Below, piece after piece: positions 6,008 through 10,334 of a stretch of 10,334 nucleotides of DNA. Under the pieces are notes generated by a model. The model was given only the letters and a program-made list of their open reading frames with translations. It ran no database searches and was not told where the DNA came from. Position numbers and translations under genes: made by a program. How positions within the stretch are numbered: the stretch's first letter is position 1; every line of letters starts with the position of its first letter. The DNA is from an uncultured Bacilli bacterium (GTDB lineage: Bacteria; Bacillota_I; Bacilli_A; RF39; UBA660): NCBI GenBank assembly GCA_948801035.1, contig CAQHJP010000006.1, positions 1-10,334 on the forward strand, written 5' to 3'.

Positions 6008-6313
6008 ATGGATATAGTTTTAGTTATAATTGTCTTAGGTGGTTTGGCAGTAATGATTTTTAAGAAATTTTCAAGTTTTGTTTATTATGTGGCATGGGTA
6101 GATATATTTTTAAGAATACTTGCATTTATAGCATCACATTTGCCTTTAGCATTTTTATCTAATTTTATAAATACATATTTTCCTAAAAGCGTTTTTAATA
6201 TAGTAGAAATTTATACATCAGGTATATTTGAGACAGTATTTATATGGCTTTTGGTAATACTTTATTGTGTATTTGATTTTTATGTTGCTAGAACATTTTT
6301 CAAAAAGAAGTAA
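6008..6313 (+). CDS. Hypothetical small multi-pass membrane protein
   Basis: This 101-residue, highly hydrophobic protein has about three membrane segments: near residues 2-18 (IVLVIIVLGGLAVMIF), 25-50 (FVYYVAWVDIFLRILAFIAS and on) and 72-96 (GIFETVFIWLLVILYCVF and on). It ends in the basic tail FFKKK, which would face the cytoplasm. A KK pair after the first segment also suggests a cytoplasmic loop. The gene begins two bases after the preceding stop with AAGGAG (5996-6001) six bases before the ATG. It ends the fmt operon: its stop TAA lies in the loop of the terminator hairpin. I do not recognise a family and see no catalytic motif. Its close linkage to the single-pass protein upstream suggests they act together. 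Confidence 0.82.
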   Translation: MDIVLVIIVLGGLAVMIFKKFSSFVYYVAWVDIFLRILAFIASHLPLAFLSNFINTYFPKSVFNIVEIYTSGIFETVFIWLLVILYCVFDFYVARTFFKKK

Positions 6314-6325
6314 TCTTCTTTTTTT
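6302..6325 (+). terminator. Intrinsic terminator ending the fmt operon
   Basis: AAAAAGAAG (6302-6310) pairs perfectly with CTTCTTTTT (6315-6323), with the loop TAAT carrying the stop codon TAA (6311-6313) of the gene it ends. T residues continue to 6325. The next promoter's TTGACA begins at 6327. Confidence 0.85.
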
Positions 6326-6326
6326 C

Positions 6327-6355
6327 TTGACACTAATTTAATAAAATTATATAAT
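6327..6355 (+). promoter_or_regulatory. Consensus sigma-A promoter for ffh
   Basis: TTGACA (6327-6332) and TATAAT (6350-6355) with a 17-base spacer are a perfect consensus. Transcription would begin near 6362, at the edge of the AAGGTG Shine-Dalgarno (6361-6366), giving a leader of only about ten bases. Confidence 0.9.
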
Positions 6356-6371
6356 TTGAAAAGGTGATAAA

Positions 6372-7676
6372 ATGTTTGAAAATTTAGGTGATAGATTATC
6401 TAGTGTTGTTAATAAAATAAAAGGGTATGGCAAAATAACTGAGGATAACATTAAAGATATAACTAAAGAACTTAGACTTGCTTTATTAGAAGCGGACGTT
6501 AATTATCAAGTTGTAAAAGAGTTTATTAATAATGTTAAACAGCGTGCTTTAGGAGAAGAAGTTTTAAAAAGTTTAAAACCAAGTGAGATGTTTATTAAAA
6601 TAGTAAAGGATGAACTCATTGAACTATTGGGTGGAAATCAAAAACCACTTTCGATGGATAAAAATCCTAACATATTAATGCTTGTAGGACTTCAAGGTAG
6701 TGGTAAAACAACTACTATTGGAAAACTTGGGCTTTTACTTAGAAAAAAACACTCTAAAAAACCACTTTTAGTTGCATGCGATATATATCGTCCAGCAGCA
6801 ATAGATCAGTTAAAGCAAATTGGACGTGAACTTAATATTGAAGTTTATGAAGAAGGATTAAATAATCCTATTAATACAGTTACTAATGCTATTAAATATG
6901 CTAAAGAAAATAAATTTGATTATATATTAATTGATACAGCTGGAAGACTTCAAATTGATTTAGAATTAATGAATGAACTTATAAACATTAAAAATGTATC
7001 AAATCCTGATGAAATACTTTTAGTAATAGATTCTACTATGGGGCAAGATGCTATAAATGTTATTACAGGGTTTAATGAAAAATTAAATTTAACTGGAGCA
7101 ATACTTACTAAACTTGATGGTGATACTAAAGGAGGAGTTGCTTTATCTGTAAGACATTTAACTAATGTTGATATTAAATATGTTGGAACAAGTGAAAAAA
7201 TGGATGGATTAGAAGCTTTTTATCCAGATAGAATGGCATCTAGAATACTTGATATGGGCGATATTATGTCTATGATAGAAAAAGCAGAAGATGTAATAGA
7301 TGAAGAATCTATAAAAAGTGCTAAAAAAATGAGTAGTGGTAAATTTGATTTAGAAGATTTTTTAATTCAATTTAAGCAAATAAAGAAATTAGGACCTTTA
7401 GAAAATATAATTAAAATGTTACCACAGGCTAAAAAAATGGGACTTTCTAATATTCAAATTAATCCAAAAGATATTGCTCACATTGAAGCAATAATACTTT
7501 CTATGACACCATATGAAAGAAAAAATCCAAGTGTACTTAAAGCATCTAGAAAAATTAGAATAGCTAAAGGTTCAGGTAGAAGTGTTGAGGAAGTAAATAG
7601 GTTACTTAAACAATTCGATCAGATGAAAATAATGATGCAAAAATTAAAAAGTGGCAATTTAAAATTTCCATTTTAA
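6372..7676 (+). CDS. ffh: Signal recognition particle protein Ffh (SRP54)
   Basis: Ffh is the GTPase of the signal recognition particle. With 4.5S RNA it binds hydrophobic signal sequences emerging from the ribosome and docks with FtsY at the membrane. The 434-residue product has the N domain (about 1-90), then the GTPase G domain with GLQGSGKTTTIGKL (about 105-118), DTAGR (about 188-192) and TKLDGDTKGG (about 246-255). A Met-rich M domain follows, with the finger-loop segment FDLEDFLIQFKQIKKLG (about 325-341). The RNA-binding motif SRKIRIAKGSG lies at about 391-401. Length is normal. The start follows AAGGTG by five bases. ylxM, usually just upstream of ffh in Firmicutes, is absent here. The gene is monocistronic and its stop codon forms part of the terminator stem. 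Confidence 0.98.
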   Translation: MFENLGDRLSSVVNKIKGYGKITEDNIKDITKELRLALLEADVNYQVVKEFINNVKQRALGEEVLKSLKPSEMFIKIVKDELIELLGGNQKPLSMDKNPNILMLVGLQGSGKTTTIGKLGLLLRKKHSKKPLLVACDIYRPAAIDQLKQIGRELNIEVYEEGLNNPINTVTNAIKYAKENKFDYILIDTAGRLQIDLELMNELINIKNVSNPDEILLVIDSTMGQDAINVITGFNEKLNLTGAILTKLDGDTKGGVALSVRHLTNVDIKYVGTSEKMDGLEAFYPDRMASRILDMGDIMSMIEKAEDVIDEESIKSAKKMSSGKFDLEDFLIQFKQIKKLGPLENIIKMLPQAKKMGLSNIQINPKDIAHIEAIILSMTPYERKNPSVLKASRKIRIAKGSGRSVEEVNRLLKQFDQMKIMMQKLKSGNLKFPF

Positions 7677-7703
7677 AACATATGTAAATATGTTTTCTTT
7701 TTT
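7675..7703 (+). terminator. Intrinsic terminator after ffh
   Basis: AAAACATAT (7675-7683) pairs perfectly over nine bases with ATATGTTTT (7688-7696) around GTAA, followed by C and six T (7697-7703). The last two bases of the ffh stop TAA (7674-7676) begin the stem. Confidence 0.85.
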
Positions 7704-7729
7704 ACATAATTATGGTATAATTATATAAA
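7701..7729 (+). promoter_or_regulatory. Sigma-A promoter for the glycosyltransferase gene
   Basis: Two readings are possible. TGGTATAAT at 7713-7721 is an extended -10 without a good -35. TTTACA (7701-7706, in the terminator's T-tract) with TATAAA (7724-7729) has a 17-base spacer, but would start transcription inside the ribosome site at 7734-7741. The extended -10 is more likely. Which is used cannot be told from sequence. Confidence 0.7.
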
Positions 7730-7746
7730 CTTTAGGAAGTGATTAG

Positions 7747-8970
7747 ATGATAAAATTTATATATTATGCTTTATTTGTAATAACACTTACATATGCACTT
7801 TATTTTGCAATTACAGGGTTATTTGGATTTAAGGGAATGAAAAAGAAAAATATAAAAAAACATAAACCTAAAACTAAATTTGCTATTTTAATAGCATCAC
7901 GTAATGAAGAAACTGTAATTGGCAGTTTAGTTAAGAGTTTACTTTCTCAAAATTATCCCAAGGAATTATATGATGTTTATGTAATACCAAATAATTGTAC
8001 TGACTCTACAGAAAGTGCTGCTAAAGCTGCGGGAGCTAAAATTGTAAAATGCACTGTTGCAACTAAATCCAAAGGGGATGTATTAAAGTTTACATTTGAA
8101 ACTTTTAAAAATAAAGATATAGATGCTTATATAATATTTGATGCAGATAATGTAGTAGATGCTAATTATTTAGCAAGAATGAATGATGTTGTATGTGATG
8201 GATATAAAGTTGCACAAGGTAATCGTGATAGTAAAAACCCATCAGATAATTGGATAAGTGGTAGTTACTCCGTATTTTATTGGATACAAAATTTCTTTTT
8301 CAATAAAGCACGTATGCATCTAGGAGGTTCAGCATCTATTAATGGTACTGGATTTATGGTAAAAAAAGAAGTAATAGATGAATATGGATTTGACACATAT
8401 ACGCTTACAGAAGACGTTGAATTTACAGCACAATGCGCACTTAATAATATACGAGTTATATTTGCTGAGGAAGCTATTACTTATGATGAACAACCAACTA
8501 ATTTTAAAGCATCATGGAAACAAAGAAAACGTTGGTCACTTGGTAATATTCAGTGTTTAAAAAGATATGCAAAAAGATTATTTACTACTTATAGTAAAAC
8601 AGGAAATATTGCATGTTTTGATATGTTACTTATGTTTTCAGCACCATTTATGCAAATACTTGCGACTATTTTAACTGTAGTGTTAATATTATTTAGAATA
8701 TTTGGTGTACAATTATATGATTTATTTTCATATATGTATGCTTATGGAATATTATTTTTTATAATGGCATATGTTGGAAGCGTAGTACTTAACATATTTG
8801 TAGTTGTTTATAATAAAAAAAGTACTAAGTCATTAATATCTGGAATATTATTATTCCCTGTATTTATGATTACATGGATACCAATAAATTTTGTTTGTGC
8901 ATTTACTAAAAATTTAGCTTGGGAACCAATTAAACATACAAGAAACATGGATATAGATGAAATAAAATAA
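7747..8970 (+). CDS. Membrane processive glycosyltransferase, family 2
   Basis: This 407-residue membrane enzyme probably adds sugars repeatedly from a nucleotide-sugar to a growing cell-surface polysaccharide or glycolipid. It has an N-terminal membrane segment (about 3-25), then a GT-A domain beginning FAILIASRNEE (about 46-56). The metal-binding FDADN lies near 130-134, TED near 219-221 as the catalytic base, and QRKRW near 259-263, the Q/RxxRW signature of processive GT2 enzymes such as cellulose, hyaluronan and poly-GlcNAc synthases. Three hydrophobic regions near 288-318, 330-356 and 360-386 anchor the C-terminus. AGGAAGTGA (7734-7742) precedes the ATG. No exporter or other polysaccharide gene is adjacent, so the product cannot be named. 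The last codons and stop lie in a terminator hairpin. Confidence 0.9.
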   Translation: MIKFIYYALFVITLTYALYFAITGLFGFKGMKKKNIKKHKPKTKFAILIASRNEETVIGSLVKSLLSQNYPKELYDVYVIPNNCTDSTESAAKAAGAKIVKCTVATKSKGDVLKFTFETFKNKDIDAYIIFDADNVVDANYLARMNDVVCDGYKVAQGNRDSKNPSDNWISGSYSVFYWIQNFFFNKARMHLGGSASINGTGFMVKKEVIDEYGFDTYTLTEDVEFTAQCALNNIRVIFAEEAITYDEQPTNFKASWKQRKRWSLGNIQCLKRYAKRLFTTYSKTGNIACFDMLLMFSAPFMQILATILTVVLILFRIFGVQLYDLFSYMYAYGILFFIMAYVGSVVLNIFVVVYNKKSTKSLISGILLFPVFMITWIPINFVCAFTKNLAWEPIKHTRNMDIDEIK

Positions 8971-8985
8971 TTATTTCATCTTTTT
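8955..8985 (+). terminator. Intrinsic terminator embedded in the end of the glycosyltransferase gene
   Basis: AGATGAAATAA (8955-8965) pairs perfectly over 11 bases with TTATTTCATCT (8971-8981). The loop AATAA contains the stop codon TAA (8968-8970), and TTTT follows. The left arm is coding sequence for the last residues of the enzyme. Confidence 0.83.
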
Positions 8986-9024
8986 AGTTTATTTTAGATG
9001 GTACACGCAAGATTTTAAAACTAT

Positions 9025-9043
9025 TTTACTACCAATTTACTAC
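9025..9043 (+). repeat. Short direct repeat upstream of the GNAT gene
   Basis: TTTACTAC occurs at 9025-9032 and 9036-9043, exactly 11 bases apart, about one helical turn, and about 20 bases before the -10 of the GNAT promoter. It could be a tandem activator site on a promoter with no good -35, or chance in T-rich DNA. The remainder of the 8971-9103 gap holds the previous terminator's right arm and the promoter; I see no other gene there. Confidence 0.4.
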
Positions 9044-9060
9044 TTTAGTTTCTAAAAATA

Positions 9061-9069
9061 TGGTAAAAT
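9061..9069 (+). promoter_or_regulatory. Extended -10 of the GNAT gene
   Basis: TGGTAAAAT is an extended -10 with one mismatch in the hexamer. No convincing -35 is seen at 16-18 bases. Transcription would begin near 9076. An in-frame ATG at 9068 lies inside this box and so is unlikely to be transcribed. Confidence 0.6.
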
Positions 9070-9089
9070 GAGAAAAATGAAATATAAAG

Positions 9090-9095
9090 AGGAGG
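9090..9095 (+). promoter_or_regulatory. Strong ribosome binding site pointing to a TTG start
   Basis: AGGAGG is the most complete Shine-Dalgarno core in the window. It lies eight bases before TTG at 9104, in frame with the acetyltransferase. The ATG codons at 9068 and 9077 are upstream of it and have no site of their own. Confidence 0.7.
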
Positions 9096-9103
9096 CAATT
9101 AAT

Positions 9104-9544
9104 TTGAAAAAATTAAGTATAAAATTAGAAAAAGAAGAAAATGATTATTTTAGAGAATGGATTATAGAAGAATGGAAACACCATAATACAGTTGATTCAA
9201 TATATCAAATAAGAATTATAAAACCGGAAGAATTAACTTTTGAAAAAAACGAAGAATATTATAAAATTATGTTTAACAACGAAATGGCTGGTTTTATAGG
9301 AATAAAAAATTATGAAAAAGAAATATATTTATATAGATTTTATATAGATGAAAGATATAGAGGTCAAGGAATAGGTACAATAGCATTAAATAAATTAATT
9401 GATATGGCAAAAGTGCAAGATAAAGATATATCTTTAGAAGTAATGGAAGGAAATATAGCAAGAAATCTATATGAAAGATTAGGATTTAAAACTCAATACA
9501 GAAGAATGATATTAAAAATAAATGATAATATATATGAAAATTAG
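9104..9544 (+). CDS. GNAT family N-acetyltransferase
   Basis: The GCN5-related fold transfers acetyl from acetyl-CoA to an amine; the substrate here cannot be told. The 146-residue product (from TTG at 9104) has the acetyl-CoA pyrophosphate-binding motif RYRGQGIGTIALNKLI at residues 84-99 (core RGQGIG, 86-91), preceded by the strand IYLYRFYIDE. Motif B is LEVMEGNIARNLYERLGFK at 111-129, where N117 and Y123 are the usual conserved Asn and catalytic-type Tyr. The N-terminal 40 residues are charged and less conserved. TTG is preferred because of the AGGAGG site eight bases upstream; an ATG at 9077 would add nine residues. It stands alone, with its own promoter and no clear terminator. It might be a RimI-like or antibiotic-type acetyltransferase. 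Confidence 0.85.
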   Translation: MKKLSIKLEKEENDYFREWIIEEWKHHNTVDSIYQIRIIKPEELTFEKNEEYYKIMFNNEMAGFIGIKNYEKEIYLYRFYIDERYRGQGIGTIALNKLIDMAKVQDKDISLEVMEGNIARNLYERLGFKTQYRRMILKINDNIYEN

Positions 9545-9582
9545 AAAAAATATATGTGATTATCTTCTAAAAATAAAGTTGT

Positions 9583-9600
9583 TATAAATACCTATAAATA
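9583..9600 (+). repeat. Tandem TATAAATA direct repeat in the 9545-9696 gap
   Basis: TATAAATA occurs at 9583-9590 and 9593-9600 with a ten-base period. The gap between the GNAT gene and the exported-protein gene is about 150 bases and extremely A/T-rich. Apart from this repeat, a TATAAT at 9606-9611 without a -35 and a possible TGCTATATT at 9651-9659, I see nothing defined in it. Confidence 0.35.
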
Positions 9601-9650
9601 AAGATTATAATGACATTTAAGAAATTATAAAAAGACAGTAGAAAAAAAAA

Positions 9651-9659
9651 TGCTATATT
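9651..9659 (+). promoter_or_regulatory. Possible extended -10 for the exported-protein gene
   Basis: TGCTATATT fits an extended -10 with one mismatch in the hexamer. No -35 is visible, and the leader would be about 30 bases, longer than usual in this window. A tentative call in A/T-rich DNA. Confidence 0.35.
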
Positions 9660-9686
9660 TTTTATAAAAAAAACCAAATTATTAAT

Positions 9687-9690
9687 GGTG
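9687..9690 (+). promoter_or_regulatory. Ribosome binding site deciding the start at 9697
   Basis: GGTG followed by six bases and ATG (9697) repeats the spacing seen at yceD and cotE. The in-frame ATG at 9685 touches this site and has no ribosome site of its own. Confidence 0.6.
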
Positions 9691-9696
9691 AAGGGT

Positions 9697-10131
9697 ATGA
9701 AGAGGTATGTACTATTAATTAGTTTGTTTTTTTTAAGTTTTTTTATAAAAAGTGATATTAAACCAGTATTTAATGAAATAGATAATAAAAATTATTATGA
9801 GGTAATATTTAAAAGTAATATATCAACTAATAATTTTAATGATTATTTTATTAATACAGAAGTAATTTGGTTAAAACCTAAAATAAATAATTTATATAAA
9901 GACAAAATCAAATATAAATATTATTTTAAAAATTTAAATAATTTAAAAAACATCGAATCATTTAAACTAGATTATATTAAGTATTTAGAAAGTATTAAAT
10001 TATATAATTTAAAAACAAATATAATATCAAGTGGAATAATGATAGATAAAATAAAAATCAGTGCAACAGAAAAAGAAATAATTGAACTTAAAAATAATTT
10101 AAAAAATATTGATATAGTTAGTGTTTATTAA
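9697..10131 (+). CDS. Hypothetical exported or membrane-anchored protein
   Basis: I do not recognise this 144-residue protein. It begins MKRYVLLISLFFLSFFIKSD: two basic residues, a hydrophobic core of about 14 residues, then a charged region, so it is either secreted through Sec or anchored by this single segment. There is no lipobox cysteine and no clear signal-peptidase motif. The rest is very rich in Lys, Asn, Ile and Tyr and has no cysteine; it ends with a helical KEIIELKNNLKNI stretch followed by DIVSVY. Composition is more A/T-driven than in the housekeeping genes. The start at 9697 has GGTG six bases upstream. It is followed after about 50 bases by a hydrolase gene with its own promoter, and no hairpin terminator is visible between them. 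Confidence 0.75.
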   Translation: MKRYVLLISLFFLSFFIKSDIKPVFNEIDNKNYYEVIFKSNISTNNFNDYFINTEVIWLKPKINNLYKDKIKYKYYFKNLNNLKNIESFKLDYIKYLESIKLYNLKTNIISSGIMIDKIKISATEKEIIELKNNLKNIDIVSVY

Positions 10132-10141
10132 TATAATTCCT

Positions 10142-10170
10142 TTGCTTTTTAATAGAAATAGTGTTATAAT
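10142..10170 (+). promoter_or_regulatory. Sigma-A promoter for the hydrolase gene
   Basis: TGTTATAAT at 10162-10170 is a perfect extended -10. TTGCTT at 10142-10147 is a partial -35 at 17 bases. Transcription would start near 10177, at the GGTG ribosome site (10177-10180). Confidence 0.75.
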
Positions 10171-10185
10171 TTATATGGTGATAAT

Positions 10186-10334
10186 ATGCATGATAGTATA
10201 AATTATCTAGATTATGGTGTTAAGACTAAAGATGCAATTGTTTTGCTTCATGGTTGGGGACAAAATATAGAAATGATGAGGCCTATAGGAGATGCTTTTG
10301 CATCAGATAAGCGAGTTATTATTATAGACTTGCC
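10186..10334 (+). CDS. Alpha/beta hydrolase, partial (N-terminus only)
   Basis: The gene begins at the ATG at 10186, with GGTG (10177-10180) five bases upstream, and is cut by the right edge after 49 complete codons. The visible part, with IVLLHGWGQNIEMM at about residues 18-31 and RVIIIDLP at about 43-50, is the classic start of the alpha/beta hydrolase fold. It shows strand 3, the HGxG oxyanion-hole motif (HGWG) and strand 4 leading to a DLP turn. The catalytic Ser, Asp and His lie beyond the window, so neither activity nor substrate can be judged. The family includes esterases, lipases and other ester- or C-C-bond hydrolases. It has its own promoter and no signal peptide, so it is probably cytoplasmic. 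Confidence 0.85.
   Translation, partial: MHDSINYLDYGVKTKDAIVLLHGWGQNIEMMRPIGDAFASDKRVIIIDL

Noticed and set aside
8378..8560. Plus-strand open frame of 60 codons
   Set aside because: It overlaps the catalytic part of the glycosyltransferase gene (TED to QRKRW) in another frame, with no ribosome site.
9541..9570. TTAGAA ... TTCTAA inverted repeat at the end of the GNAT gene, as a terminator
   Set aside because: Only six A/T-rich pairs with an 18-base loop and no proper T-tract after it. Likely chance in this composition.
9606..9611. TATAAT as a promoter in the 9545-9696 gap
   Set aside because: No -35 at a proper spacing and no extended TGn; such hexamers are common by chance in DNA this A/T-rich.
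9655..9672. TTTTTTATAAAAAA palindrome as a terminator
   Set aside because: Self-complementary with no loop and no G-C pairs; it would not form a stable hairpin and simply reflects A/T runs.
1..10334. Mobile elements, CRISPR arrays, tRNA or rRNA genes, riboswitches
   Set aside because: No transposase-like or integrase-like product, no regularly spaced repeats, no cloverleaf or rRNA segments, and leaders too short to hold known riboswitches.

Overview
The window comes from a very A+T-rich member of the Bacilli. Three things point there: the gene families (tmcAL/ylbM divergent from yceD-rpmF, rpsP-khpA, a CotE spore-coat homologue), the Bacillus-like Shine-Dalgarno sites (AAGGAG or the GGTG half of AAGGAGGTGA), and near-consensus sigma-A promoters. 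Tryptophan is encoded by TGG, and TGA is used as a real stop (end of fmt), so this is not the Mycoplasma code. A reasonable guess is an uncultured, small-genome, possibly spore-forming lineage between classical Bacilli and Mollicutes (RF39, Erysipelotrichales or Turicibacter/Haloplasma-like). That placement is inference only.

Layout. Bases 1-1580 are a leftward operon: tmcAL (tRNA-Met wobble C34 acetylation) followed by an unrecognised gene that runs off the left edge. A compact divergent promoter region (about 1600-1646) also drives yceD-rpmF rightward. Everything after this reads rightward: an unrecognised 310-residue protein (2371-3303), a CotE-type spore coat morphogenetic protein (3394-3924), rpsP-khpA (3998-4515), fmt with two uncharacterised small membrane proteins (4588-6313), ffh (6372-7676), a membrane processive family 2 glycosyltransferase (7747-8970), a GNAT acetyltransferase (9104-9544), a short exported protein of unknown function (9697-10131), and the start of an alpha/beta hydrolase (10186 onward, cut by the right edge).

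Most of the window is translation and protein-export housekeeping: tRNA modification, ribosomal proteins bL32 and bS16, an RNA-binding KH protein, initiator-tRNA formylation, and the signal recognition particle GTPase. cotE stands out. It is a sporulation gene among housekeeping genes, and it lacks the usual TATAAT box, having instead a candidate sporulation-sigma promoter.

The regulatory layout is unusually compact. Transcription units are short and usually begin with a TGnTATAAT-type or consensus promoter ending about 15-30 nt before the start codon. Many end in A/T-rich intrinsic terminators whose hairpins include the stop codon itself. At several junctions the next -35 box lies inside the preceding terminator's stem or T-tract. 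Several apparent upstream start codons fall inside Shine-Dalgarno or -10 sequences, so starts were moved downstream for yceD, cotE, fmt, the GNAT gene and the exported protein. No mobile elements, CRISPR arrays, rRNA or tRNA genes were seen.
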